Assembly: GCA_902362375.1 (NCBI GenBank)
Contig: CABIVS010000002.1
Span: 270,757 to 334,756 of the forward strand
Reading direction: 5' to 3'
Length of the DNA: 64,000 nucleotides
Origin: Bacteroidaceae bacterium
GTDB taxonomy: Bacteria > Bacteroidota > Bacteroidia > Bacteroidales > Bacteroidaceae
Below, one piece after another: positions 38,401 through 45,420 of this stretch. Each line of letters opens with the position of its first letter. Position 1 is the stretch's first letter. The position numbers and the translations under genes were made by a program. The notes below the pieces were generated by a model. The model saw nothing but the letters and a program-made list of their open reading frames with translations. It had not been told where the DNA came from and did not search any database.

Positions 38401-38837
38401 AGCCGCGTCTGGCTGAATTAACTGTCCGTTACGAGGCATTGAGATGTGATATTATGCGACAATATTACGAGAATAAGGAGTATGGGAACGTAATTCGTAT
38501 TGCAACGACTTTAGATATTCACGAGGATATTGATCCTGATGTTTCTAGTGAGGTCTGTTACTACGAAGCGCAAGCTTATGCAAAGATGGAAAATTATCCA
38601 ATGGCGAAAGATGCTTTCTTAAAAGAGTTTGAACTACGGAAGAAGTACTTGGGATGGGAGGATGATCATACGATTCTGGCTTGTCAAAATCTAGGGGTTT
38701 TACACAGTTTTTGTAATGAACGGGAAGATGCGTTGTCCTGTTTTCGTGAGGCGTACGATCATGAAGTGAAAAGGAATGGTAGTGACTCGGAAATGGCGAA
38801 AAAGCTGCTTCAATATATAGATGTGGTTCGTTCATAA
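35487..38837 (+). CDS. DUF4062 - P-loop NTPase - TPR protein (STAND-like)
   Basis: Very large cytoplasmic protein, 1116 aa, no signal peptide. Residues 18-130 are a DUF4062 domain: Phe-Leu-Ser-Ser-Thr-Phe-Arg-Asp-Met (21-29), Asp-Leu-Arg-Trp-Gly-Ile and Gly-Glu-Arg-Tyr-Gly-Trp. The central NTPase has Walker A Gly-Asp-Arg-Gly-Leu-Gly-Lys-Ser (258-265, Lys264) and Walker B Ile-Leu-Leu-Ile-Asp-Asp-Ile (Asp399-Asp400). A helical region follows, then TPR repeats from about 770 to the end (for example Ala-Cys-Asp-Cys-Phe-Leu-Lys-Ala-Leu, Glu-Ala-Ala-Ile-Tyr-Leu-Asn-Arg-Ala-Leu). This order matches STAND signalling NTPases; eukaryotic relatives of the same layout include nephrocystin-3 and TTC41. 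A role in phage defence or stress sensing is inference. It stands alone between ppiD and rlmN, with no partner gene. Confidence 0.88.
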   Translation: MTKQLAQYSVPTENSRIIRVFLSSTFRDMEMERSALVKLFKGLQVKAASRGVTISLVDLRWGITEEDAKSGKVVEICLKEIVHSRPFFIGMVGERYGWCPSYEDISQTFSDSLEYSWVEDDLNNHLSVTEMEMQFGVLRNPDPLHAYFYIKQSATDPSCPKEELHKLQHLKECLLQQDRYPVQEYDSPEQLCQFVESAFTELLEQEFPSVLTVEDNQALQEQLTRNELLFNYHPIPEADQAFSDFLAADEQRCLVVTGDRGLGKSALLAHWSDWVNNDTQMIPIYHRLDNTTLSSYPETLVRALAAKCQNALKCQTLGEEDLFTAEVSKESDSTQGTARSILDIVRESMVFGNNVLDGFSENTLRNIKEIEEDLNSIQKFSQLWAALGRSKYAIILLIDDISYLNSTEVSLFSLFGSIPSNVKVVLSFAASSTVYLPFVRNGYVHYRLNGFSQTDAKSFSKQYLSTYSKALSAQQEDILSSWGLAKQPRCLNVLLNELVSFGQYDTLSEYMSGYCQINEIAQFYDSVLRRLSSDYGFDRIGRALLMLSLTLEGFTEDEVKSMTGINQLLWSQLRVEMSSWLTNKGGRYCICDTQMIEAIERCFAQDDVSIDECRKEIIVALLDDSDTLSHPLTFADYNYRMKQFCYHDSYRYQVEITYQSYKMQHWDFLRDWICDAETFEILYRTNYSLLEDCWKAIMNDNPSLTPAAYAELDFGQIDSFLIPVIANDMATFLSSSFHLTKAAMEVSEKSMEGEAIPLIAKSVLKMNEGCRYARNEEYETACDCFLKALVMQESIVPTPELEIANTCRNLALAYYYNEQYNEAAIYLNRALNYHAASTDEKSQAEVIELSEFLAYCDYYRDEEESAAKKFRKVAEMHESLNGRLSSGVAKCLRMQGKCLYYIKRYDEAWSLVNEALGIAIQIDNRKQIVACHKELYHLCKEFKRVMKERGDEQSSTLFFRESLLHEKFFSEKPRLAELTVRYEALRCDIMRQYYENKEYGNVIRIATTLDIHEDIDPDVSSEVCYYEAQAYAKMENYPMAKDAFLKEFELRKKYLGWEDDHTILACQNLGVLHSFCNEREDALSCFREAYDHEVKRNGSDSEMAKKLLQYIDVVRS

Positions 38838-38904
38838 CTTGGGGCTACTTCCCTTTTTTGTTAACTTTTGCATTCTCGCTATATAGAAATCGACTTTATT
38901 TCCT

Positions 38905-38912
38905 TACATTTG
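38905..38912 (+). promoter_or_regulatory. -7 box for rlmN
   Basis: TACATTTG 28 bases before the rlmN ATG; -33 not evident. Confidence 0.55.
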
Positions 38913-38940
38913 CAAATATAAACCATCAACAGAAAGAAGA

Positions 38941-39975
38941 ATGTCTAAATATCCCCTTTTAGGAATGACTCTTGTAGAGCTTCAATCATTGACAAAAAGA
39001 CTGGGTATGCCCGGCTTTGCTGCCAAACAGATTGCATCATGGCTTTACGAAAAGAAGGTAGCCTCGATTGATGAAATGACTAATTTGTCGTTGAAACACC
39101 GGGAGTTGCTCAAGCAGAACTATGAGGTGGGAGCAGCTGCTCCGGTAGATGAAATGCGCTCTGTAGATGGTACGGTGAAGTATCTTTATAAAGTTGGTGA
39201 GAATCATTTTGTTGAGTCGGTTTATATTCCGGATGACGACCGGGCAACGTTGTGTGTGTCTTCACAAGTAGGTTGCAAGATGAACTGTAAGTTCTGCATG
39301 ACGGGTAAACAAGGCTATACCGCCAACCTGACCGCCAGTCAGATCATCAACCAGATTCATTCGTTGCCGGAACGCGACAAACTGACCAATGTCGTGATGA
39401 TGGGAATGGGCGAACCGCTTGATAATTTGGATGAGGTGCTGAAAGCATTGGAACTACTGACCGCTACCTATGGCTATGCTTGGAGCCCGAAGCGTATCAC
39501 ACTTTCTACAGTCGGACTACGGAAAGGATTGCAGCGTTTTATCGAAGAAAACGATTGCCATCTCGCCATCAGTCTTCACTCTCCATTGACAGCTCAACGC
39601 TCCGAATTGATGCCGGCAGAAAGGGCATATTCGATCACCGAGATGGTGGAACTGTTAAAAAACTATGATTTTAGCAAACAACGTCGACTTTCATTTGAAT
39701 ATATTGTTTTTAAAGGGCTTAATGATTCGCAGGTCTATGCCAAAGAGCTACTGAAGCTTCTTCGCGGACTGGATTGCAGGGTGAATCTGATTCGTTTTCA
39801 TGCCATACCGGGAGTAGACCTCGAAGGAGCGGACATGGAAACGATGACCCGTTTTCGTGATTATCTGACGTCACACGGGCTTTTCACCACCATCCGTTCT
39901 TCAAGAGGAGAAGATATTTTTGCAGCTTGTGGTATGTTGTCGACAGCGAAACAGGAAGAAAATAATGAGAGTTAA
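38941..39975 (+). CDS. rlmN: 23S rRNA A2503 / tRNA A37 C2-methyltransferase
   Basis: Radical-SAM methyltransferase, 344 aa, cytoplasmic. The [4Fe-4S] motif Cys-x3-Cys-x2-Cys is in Cys-Lys-Met-Asn-Cys-Lys-Phe-Cys-Met-Thr-Gly (near residue 117). The Met-Met-Gly-Met-Gly-Glu-Pro SAM-binding block follows, then Ser-Leu-His-Ser-Pro, and a C-terminal catalytic Cys in Gly-Glu-Asp-Ile-Phe-Ala-Ala-Cys-Gly. The Cys pair marks RlmN/Cfr type; length and Gly-Met-Gly-Glu support RlmN rather than Cfr. The DUF4837 gene follows after 18 bases, so they probably share a transcript. Confidence 0.96.
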   Translation: MSKYPLLGMTLVELQSLTKRLGMPGFAAKQIASWLYEKKVASIDEMTNLSLKHRELLKQNYEVGAAAPVDEMRSVDGTVKYLYKVGENHFVESVYIPDDDRATLCVSSQVGCKMNCKFCMTGKQGYTANLTASQIINQIHSLPERDKLTNVVMMGMGEPLDNLDEVLKALELLTATYGYAWSPKRITLSTVGLRKGLQRFIEENDCHLAISLHSPLTAQRSELMPAERAYSITEMVELLKNYDFSKQRRLSFEYIVFKGLNDSQVYAKELLKLLRGLDCRVNLIRFHAIPGVDLEGADMETMTRFRDYLTSHGLFTTIRSSRGEDIFAACGMLSTAKQEENNES

Positions 39976-39993
39976 TATATAAAACCGAACATC

Positions 39994-41037
39994 ATGAAAA
40001 AGTACTTTTTTTATTTAAGCATCGCTTTGGTAGCCTTTGTCGTTGCTTCTTGTGGTCTGAAAGGAAATCACACCTCTAGTGGTCGTGCCTATGAGCTTCT
40101 GGTTGTAGTAGATCACGGTGTTTGGGATCGTGCTGCCGGAAGGGCTTTACATGATGCGCTCGATTCCGATATGCCCGGTTTGCCGCAGTCGGAACCTTCT
40201 TTCCGGATTATGTATACTTCACCGAAAGACTATGATTCTACATTGAAGCTGATACGTAACATTATTATTGTAGATATACAGGATATATATACGAAAGCAT
40301 CTTTCAAATATGCGAAAGACGTATATGCCAATCCGCAAATGATATTGACTATCCAGGCTCCGAACGAAGAAGAGTTTGAAAAGTTTGTAGAAGAGAATAA
40401 AAAGACGATTGTCGACTTCTTTACCCGTGCGGAAATGAACCGTCAGATTACGTTATTGGAAGAAAAACACAGTAACTTTATCTCCAACAAAGTGGATAGC
40501 CTGTTCGGCTGCAATATCTGGTTGCCTTCCGAACTGACCAATTCTAAAACCGGTGAGAACTTTTTCTGGGCTTCTACCAACACAGGTACTGCCGACCGTA
40601 ATTTTGTGATGTACTCTTATCCTTATACTGACAAGGATACATTTACGAAAGAATATTTTGTGCATAAGCGTGACTCTGTGATGCAAGCCAATATCCCCGG
40701 ATTCAAAGAAGGCGTTTATATGTCGACTGACAGTTTGCTGACTGACGTTCGTCCCATCAATGTACAGAACAGCTACACGATGGAAGCACGCGGCTTGTGG
40801 CGTATGAAGGGTGATTTTATGGGTGGCCCATACGTTTCCCACACTCGCCTGGACGAGAAAAACCAACGAATTATTACAGCAGAAATATTTGTTTATTCAC
40901 CTGATAAAATGAAACGCAACCTGGTACGCCAGATGGAAGCATCTCTTTATACACTGAAACTTCCGAATGAAGTTCAGCAGAATCAAATTCCATTGGGAGG
41001 TGTATCCAAGGAGGCAGCGGAACAAACTAAAAAATAA
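39994..41037 (+). CDS. DUF4837 family lipoprotein
   Basis: Envelope lipoprotein, 347 aa, lipobox Phe-Val-Val-Ala-Ser-Cys at residues 15-20. The body starts Gly-Arg-Ala-Tyr-Glu-Leu-Leu-Val-Val-Val-Asp and carries Ile-Ile-Ile-Val-Asp-Ile-Gln-Asp and Gly-Leu-Trp-Arg-Met-Lys-Gly-Asp-Phe-Met-Gly-Gly-Pro, blocks of the Bacteroidetes DUF4837 family. Function unknown. It lies between rlmN and pdxA with only 4 bases to pdxA, so all three may be co-transcribed. Confidence 0.87.
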   Translation: MKKYFFYLSIALVAFVVASCGLKGNHTSSGRAYELLVVVDHGVWDRAAGRALHDALDSDMPGLPQSEPSFRIMYTSPKDYDSTLKLIRNIIIVDIQDIYTKASFKYAKDVYANPQMILTIQAPNEEEFEKFVEENKKTIVDFFTRAEMNRQITLLEEKHSNFISNKVDSLFGCNIWLPSELTNSKTGENFFWASTNTGTADRNFVMYSYPYTDKDTFTKEYFVHKRDSVMQANIPGFKEGVYMSTDSLLTDVRPINVQNSYTMEARGLWRMKGDFMGGPYVSHTRLDEKNQRIITAEIFVYSPDKMKRNLVRQMEASLYTLKLPNEVQQNQIPLGGVSKEAAEQTKK

Positions 41038-41041
41038 AAAC

Positions 41042-42136
41042 ATGGAAGATAACAAGATAAGAATAGGTATCACCCAGGGAGATATTAACGGGGTGGGCTA
41101 TGAGGTGATTCTGAAGACATTTTCCGACCCTACAATGTTGGAACTATGTACTCCGATCATTTACGGTTCACCAAAAGTAGCGGCTTATCATCGTAAAGCG
41201 TTGGACATACAGACGAATTTCAGTATTGTCAACTCTGCTACCGAAGCGGGATACAACCGCTTGAGTGTGGTGAACTGCACGGATGATGAGGTGAAAGTGG
41301 AATTTTCCAAACCCGATCCCGAAGCGGGTAAAGCTGCGTTGGGAGCCTTGGAACGTGCCATTGAAGAATATCGCGAAGGTTTGATCGACGTCATCGTGAC
41401 AGCTCCGATCAACAAACATACGATTCAGTCGGAAGAATTTTCATTCCCCGGACATACGGAATATATCGAAGAACGTCTGGGTAACGGTAATAAATCATTG
41501 ATGATTTTGATGAAGAATGACTTCCGGGTAGCTTTGGTTACGACGCATATCCCTGTCAGAGAGATTGCCACTACGATTACCAAGGAACTGATTCAGGAGA
41601 AGCTGATGATATTCCATCGTTGCTTGAAACAGGATTTCGGCATTGGTGCTCCGCGTATCGCGGTACTCTCTCTCAACCCTCACGCCGGAGATGGTGGTTT
41701 GTTGGGAATGGAAGAACAGGAAGTGATTATTCCTGCCATGAAAGAAATGGAAGAGAAAGGAATCCTTAGTTACGGTCCTTATGCGGCCGATGGCTTTATG
41801 GGTTCAGGCAATTATACTCATTTTGACGGTATCCTGGCAATGTATCACGATCAGGGGCTGGCTCCGTTCAAAGCATTGGCTATGGAAGACGGAGTGAACT
41901 ATACGGCAGGTCTGCCGGTGGTACGTACTTCTCCGGCTCATGGTACTGCTTATGATATTGCAGGCAAGGGAGTGGCTTGTGAAGATTCTTTCCGTCAGGC
42001 AATTTATGTTGCCATCGACGTGTTCCGTAATCGTCAGCGGGAAAAGGTGGCTCGTGCCAATCCGTTGCGTAAACAGTATTACGAGAAACGTGATGATAGT
42101 GATAAACTGAAACTGGATACAGTAGACGAAGAATAA
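41042..42136 (+). CDS. pdxA: 4-hydroxythreonine-4-phosphate dehydrogenase
   Basis: Pyridoxal-phosphate synthesis enzyme (DXP-dependent route), 364 aa, cytoplasmic homodimer. The frame extends upstream into the DUF4837 gene, but the family starts with Ile-Arg-Ile-Gly-Ile-Thr-Gln-Gly-Asp-Ile-Asn-Gly-Val-Gly, which follows ATG 41042. Metal-binding His blocks are visible: Phe-Pro-Gly-His-Thr-Glu-Tyr, Leu-Asn-Pro-His-Ala-Gly-Asp-Gly-Gly and Thr-Ser-Pro-Ala-His-Gly-Thr-Ala, with Asp-Gly-Ile-Leu-Ala-Met-Tyr-His-Asp-Gln-Gly. The last codons run into a 29-bp palindrome. Confidence 0.96.
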   Translation: MEDNKIRIGITQGDINGVGYEVILKTFSDPTMLELCTPIIYGSPKVAAYHRKALDIQTNFSIVNSATEAGYNRLSVVNCTDDEVKVEFSKPDPEAGKAALGALERAIEEYREGLIDVIVTAPINKHTIQSEEFSFPGHTEYIEERLGNGNKSLMILMKNDFRVALVTTHIPVREIATTITKELIQEKLMIFHRCLKQDFGIGAPRIAVLSLNPHAGDGGLLGMEEQEVIIPAMKEMEEKGILSYGPYAADGFMGSGNYTHFDGILAMYHDQGLAPFKALAMEDGVNYTAGLPVVRTSPAHGTAYDIAGKGVACEDSFRQAIYVAIDVFRNRQREKVARANPLRKQYYEKRDDSDKLKLDTVDEE

Positions 42137-42215
42137 GTATTAAGTATAAAGTATTAAGTATTATCACAGTCGATCATTTGCAAGGTTAATACTTAATACT
42201 TTATACTTAATACTT
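42135..42215. repeat. 29-bp perfect palindrome built of heptamer units
   Basis: Arms at 42135-42163 and 42187-42215 are exact reverse complements; the loop is 23 bases. The arm itself is a run of AAGTATT/AAGTATA heptamers. It starts on the pdxA stop codon and ends 25 bases before the sigma-54 activator gene. No T tract beyond the arms, so termination is uncertain. Confidence 0.8.
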
Positions 42216-42240
42216 TATACTGGCTTAATACTTAAAATAG

Positions 42241-43482
42241 ATGACAAAAGCAGAGATACAACAAGTGAAACAACGTTTCGGTATTATAGGTAATACCGAA
42301 GCATTGTTGCGCGCCATAGATGTTGCCATTCAGGTAGCTCCTACCGATTTGTCTGTGCTGATTACCGGAGAAAGTGGAGTCGGAAAAGAAAGTTTTCCGC
42401 AGATTATTCATCAATATAGCCGGAGGAAGCACGGGCAGTATATTGCTGTCAACTGTGGTGCTATTCCGGAAGGTACGATTGATTCCGAACTGTTCGGGCA
42501 TGAGAAGGGTGCGTTTACCGGTGCGATTGGCGAACGGAAAGGGTACTTTGGCGAAGCCGACGGTGGTACTATTTTCCTTGACGAAGTAGGGGAGTTGCCG
42601 ATGCCTACCCAGGCACGTTTGCTTCGTGTGTTGGAGAGTGGCGAGTTTATAAAAGTAGGTTCGTCCAAAGTACAAAAGACGGATGTACGTATTGTTGCAG
42701 CTACCAATGTCAATCTTACACAAGCGATTGCCGAAGGACGTTTCCGTGAAGATTTATATTACCGGTTGAATACGGTACCTATCCAGATTCCCCCTTTGCG
42801 TGAACGTGGGGACGATGTGCTCCTGTTGTTCCGTAAGTTTTCCGCAGACTTTGCAGAGAAATACCGGATGCCCGCTATTCAGCTGACGGAGGATGCCAAG
42901 AAAGAATTGCTGGCTTATCCGTGGCCCGGTAACGTGCGCCAGCTGAAGAACATCACCGAGCAAATATCCATCATTGAAACAAACAGGGAGATCACTGCCG
43001 CCATCTTGCAGAATTATCTTCCCGCACAAAATATACAACGTCTTCCCGCACTGATGGGAACACGCGAAAGTAAAGGCTTTGAAAGTGAACGGGAGATTCT
43101 TTATTCCGTTCTGTTCGATATGCGCCAGGAGGTAGCGGAGTTGAAGAAGATGGTACACAACCTGATGGCTGAACGTGCCGGACAGGTGGGGCAGGTAGGA
43201 CAAGTGGGAACGGTGGTTACTACCCCGGTGGTGACGACACACCAGCCTTCGGTACCTGCTATCATTCATACCATGCAGCCTGCGGTTTGCAAGGATGATG
43301 ATGACATACAAGACACGGAAGAATATGTAGAAGAACCTCCTTTGTCACTGGACGAAGTGGAAAAAGAAATGATACGCAAAGCACTTGAAAGGCATCATGG
43401 AAAGCGGAAAAGTGCGGCTAAGGACTTGAATATTTCCGAGCGTACACTTTATAGAAAAATAAAAGAATATGAATTGGATTAA
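42241..43482 (+). CDS. Sigma-54-dependent transcriptional activator without receiver domain
   Basis: Bacterial enhancer-binding protein, 413 aa. The AAA+ domain starts within the first 20 residues: Walker A Gly-Glu-Ser-Gly-Val-Gly-Lys-Glu, the sigma-54 contact loop Gly-Ala-Phe-Thr-Gly-Ala, Walker B Gly-Thr-Ile-Phe-Leu-Asp-Glu and the arginine finger region Arg-Phe-Arg-Glu-Asp-Leu-Tyr-Tyr-Arg-Leu. A linker with Gly-Gln-Val repeats and Thr-rich stretch follows, then a Fis-type helix-turn-helix (Arg-Lys-Ser-Ala-Ala-Lys-Asp-Leu-Asn-Ile-Ser-Glu-Arg-Thr-Leu-Tyr). There is no N-terminal sensor, so it may be constitutively active or controlled by another protein. It overlaps lptE by 14 bases. Confidence 0.94.
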   Translation: MTKAEIQQVKQRFGIIGNTEALLRAIDVAIQVAPTDLSVLITGESGVGKESFPQIIHQYSRRKHGQYIAVNCGAIPEGTIDSELFGHEKGAFTGAIGERKGYFGEADGGTIFLDEVGELPMPTQARLLRVLESGEFIKVGSSKVQKTDVRIVAATNVNLTQAIAEGRFREDLYYRLNTVPIQIPPLRERGDDVLLLFRKFSADFAEKYRMPAIQLTEDAKKELLAYPWPGNVRQLKNITEQISIIETNREITAAILQNYLPAQNIQRLPALMGTRESKGFESEREILYSVLFDMRQEVAELKKMVHNLMAERAGQVGQVGQVGTVVTTPVVTTHQPSVPAIIHTMQPAVCKDDDDIQDTEEYVEEPPLSLDEVEKEMIRKALERHHGKRKSAAKDLNISERTLYRKIKEYELD

Positions 43483-43996
43483 GAAAATAATACGCCCTTT
43501 GGTACTGTTCGTTTTACCGGTGGTAGTCATTGCGTGCACTGTCTCCTATAAGTTTAACGGATCGTCTATCAATTATGATAAGGTAAAGACTATTTCGATA
43601 GCAGATTTCCCGATCAAGTCGGAGTATGTGTATGCTCCGTTGGCGACCAAGTTCAATGAAGACCTGAAAGATATCTTCATCCGGCAAACCCGTCTGCAAC
43701 TGCTCAAGCCGAATCAGAATGCCGACTTGCAGATTGACGGAGAAATCACAGGATACAATCAGTATAACCAGGCAGTATCTGCCGACGGTTACTCTTCGGA
43801 AACAAAATTGACTATCACCGTCAATGTACGCTTTGTCAACAATACCAATCATGCCGAAGACTTTGAACAACAGTTTTCTGCTTTCCGTACCTACGACTCT
43901 ACCCAGTTGCTGACTGCCGTACAGGACGGATTGATTGCTGAAATGTCTAAAGAGATCACCGACCAAATTTTTAATGCAACTGTAGCAAACTGGTAA
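43469..43996 (+). CDS. lptE: LPS assembly lipoprotein LptE
   Basis: Outer-membrane lipoprotein that plugs the LptD barrel, 175 aa. The membrane segment ends Val-Val-Val-Ile-Ala-Cys (lipobox-like), followed by Thr-Val-Ser-Tyr-Lys-Phe-Asn-Gly-Ser-Ser-Ile, the start pattern of Bacteroidetes LptE, and Asp-Gly-Glu-Ile-Thr-Gly-Tyr. It starts within the last codons of the sigma-54 activator gene, so translation is coupled, and a TPR-like gene follows 5 bases later. With lptC at 31 kb this window holds two parts of the Lpt bridge in separate operons. Confidence 0.88.
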   Translation: MNWIKKIIRPLVLFVLPVVVIACTVSYKFNGSSINYDKVKTISIADFPIKSEYVYAPLATKFNEDLKDIFIRQTRLQLLKPNQNADLQIDGEITGYNQYNQAVSADGYSSETKLTITVNVRFVNNTNHAEDFEQQFSAFRTYDSTQLLTAVQDGLIAEMSKEITDQIFNATVANW

Positions 43997-44001
43997 TATA
44001 A

Positions 44002-44775
44002 ATGACTTCTGTTAACTTTCAACAATGGATACAGCATCCCGAGATGCTGAATAGGGATACTTTATACGAACTGCGCAATCTTCTTGCGAGATATCCGTAT
44101 TTTCAGTCGCTCCGTCTGCTGTATTTGAAAAACCTGTATGTTCTCCATGATATTAGTTTTGGTGGGGAACTGCGAAAAGCGGTTCTTTACATCGCAGACA
44201 GACGACAGTTGTTCCAGTTGATTGAAGGTGACCGCTATGATGTGCAGGCGCGGAAAAAAGGAGTACCTCTCACGGAGGTACTGAAAGACGAGCCGTCTGT
44301 AGACCGCACATTGGCATTGATTGACGCTTTCTTGTCCACAGTCCCCGAAGAAGTAGCGGCCCAGACCGGCTTCGACTATTCGATGGATTATACTTCCTAT
44401 CTTTTGGAGGAGACTCCGGCTACGGAACAGCCATCGGAAGAAACGCCCAAACTCAAAGGATACGAACTGATTGACGATTTTATAGAAAAGAGTGAGAGTG
44501 ACTCCCCCCTCTACATGAAGCCGTTAAGAGAAGAAGCGGTATTTTCCGCAGCTGCTTCGGACGAGGTATGCGAAGAAGAAACGATGGAGGAAGAAGAGGA
44601 AGACGACAGCTGTTTCACGGAAACTTTAGCAAAAATCTATGTTAAACAGCAACGATATTCAAAAGCTCTTGAAATAATTAAAAAATTAAGCTTGAAATAT
44701 CCAAAAAAAAATGCTTACTTTGCAGACCAAATCAGATTTTTGGAGAAATTGATTATTAACGCTAATTCAAAATAA
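44002..44775 (+). CDS. Conserved hypothetical protein with C-terminal TPR-like unit
   Basis: Cytoplasmic protein, 257 aa, no signal peptide. The N-terminal half is helical and starts Phe-Gln-Gln-Trp-Ile-Gln-His-Pro-Glu-Met-Leu; the centre is acidic with a Glu-rich run (Met-Glu-Glu-Glu-Glu-Glu-Asp-Asp); the end has one TPR-like hairpin (Val-Lys-Gln-Gln-Arg-Tyr-Ser-Lys-Ala-Leu-Glu-Ile-Ile). I do not recognise a named family. Tightly placed between lptE (5 bases) and secG (6 bases), so it belongs to that operon and could be an adaptor in envelope assembly. Confidence 0.8.
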   Translation: MTSVNFQQWIQHPEMLNRDTLYELRNLLARYPYFQSLRLLYLKNLYVLHDISFGGELRKAVLYIADRRQLFQLIEGDRYDVQARKKGVPLTEVLKDEPSVDRTLALIDAFLSTVPEEVAAQTGFDYSMDYTSYLLEETPATEQPSEETPKLKGYELIDDFIEKSESDSPLYMKPLREEAVFSAAASDEVCEEETMEEEEEDDSCFTETLAKIYVKQQRYSKALEIIKKLSLKYPKKNAYFADQIRFLEKLIINANSK

Positions 44776-44781
44776 CTAAAA

Positions 44782-45174
44782 ATGTACTTATTATTCGTTA
44801 TCTTAATGGTTATTGCAGCCTTGTTGATGTGTTTCATCGTGCTGATTCAGAACTCAAAAGGAGGCGGACTTGCTTCTGGTTTCTCTTCATCTAACGCCAT
44901 CATGGGCGTGCGCAAGACTACAGACTTTCTGGAAAAAGCAACATGGGGCCTGGCCATCTTTATGGTTGTAATGAGCATTGCTACTGCTTATGTAGTTCCT
45001 CGTTCTGCAGTTGCTAAAGACGCAGTGTTGGAACAGGCACAGAAAGAACAACAGACTAACCCGTATAACTTACCCGCAGGTACGGCTGCACCGCAAACTG
45101 ATGCTCCTGCTACCAATGCACCTGCAACGGAAACTCCGGCACCGGCTGAAACTCCTGCTCCTAAAGCAGAGTAA
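44782..45174 (+). CDS. secG: Preprotein translocase subunit SecG
   Basis: Small inner-membrane subunit of SecYEG, 130 aa. Two hydrophobic helices (residues 2-24 and 51-73) flank the conserved Ile-Gln-Asn-Ser-Lys-Gly-Gly-Gly-Leu-Ala and Gly-Val-Arg-Lys-Thr-Thr-Asp-Phe-Leu. The last 40 residues are a Pro/Ala/Thr-rich tail, common in Bacteroidetes SecG. End of the lptE operon, followed by a hairpin terminator. Confidence 0.95.
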   Translation: MYLLFVILMVIAALLMCFIVLIQNSKGGGLASGFSSSNAIMGVRKTTDFLEKATWGLAIFMVVMSIATAYVVPRSAVAKDAVLEQAQKEQQTNPYNLPAGTAAPQTDAPATNAPATETPAPAETPAPKAE

Positions 45175-45254
45175 TTTGCTCCGCCGTCAGGTAAGGCTTT
45201 GGGATAAAACCATTTAAGGGAAGGTGCAGACGGATGCTGCATTTCTTTGATATT

Positions 45255-45328
45255 TAAGTGCGGATTACGCAGATTACACGGATTTTCAATGTTCCGAGTG
45301 GTCAGTGTAATCCGCACTTAACTTTTTC
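45255..45328 (+). terminator. Terminator hairpin of the lptE-secG operon with GGATTAC words
   Basis: A 14-bp perfect stem (45255-45268 with 45307-45320) around a 38-base loop, then a T-rich tract (45323-45327). The arms and loop carry GGATTAC and ATTACACGGATTTT, matching the hairpin at 35305-35375. Confidence 0.75.
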
Positions 45329-45372
45329 TTGTAAAAACAATCTCTTTGTGATAGAAACAAACGAGATTTAAC

Positions 45373-45380
45373 TACCTTTG
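45373..45380 (+). promoter_or_regulatory. -7 box for the MFS transporter
   Basis: TACCTTTG 40 bases before ATG 45421. TTTG at 45345-45348 is 24 bases upstream, slightly farther than the consensus. Confidence 0.5.
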
Positions 45381-45420
45381 TGGGCTGTATAAGATTATTA
45401 ACTACTTTTTGAATATAACA

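Noticed and set aside
43180..43225. Gly-Gln-Val repeats in the sigma-54 activator as a phase-variable tract
   Set aside because: Only three near-identical 9-base units, in frame; too short to suggest variation by itself.
45409..45420. TTG start for the MFS transporter
   Set aside because: ATG 45421 gives the normal N-terminus; unlike coaX nothing requires a TTG here.
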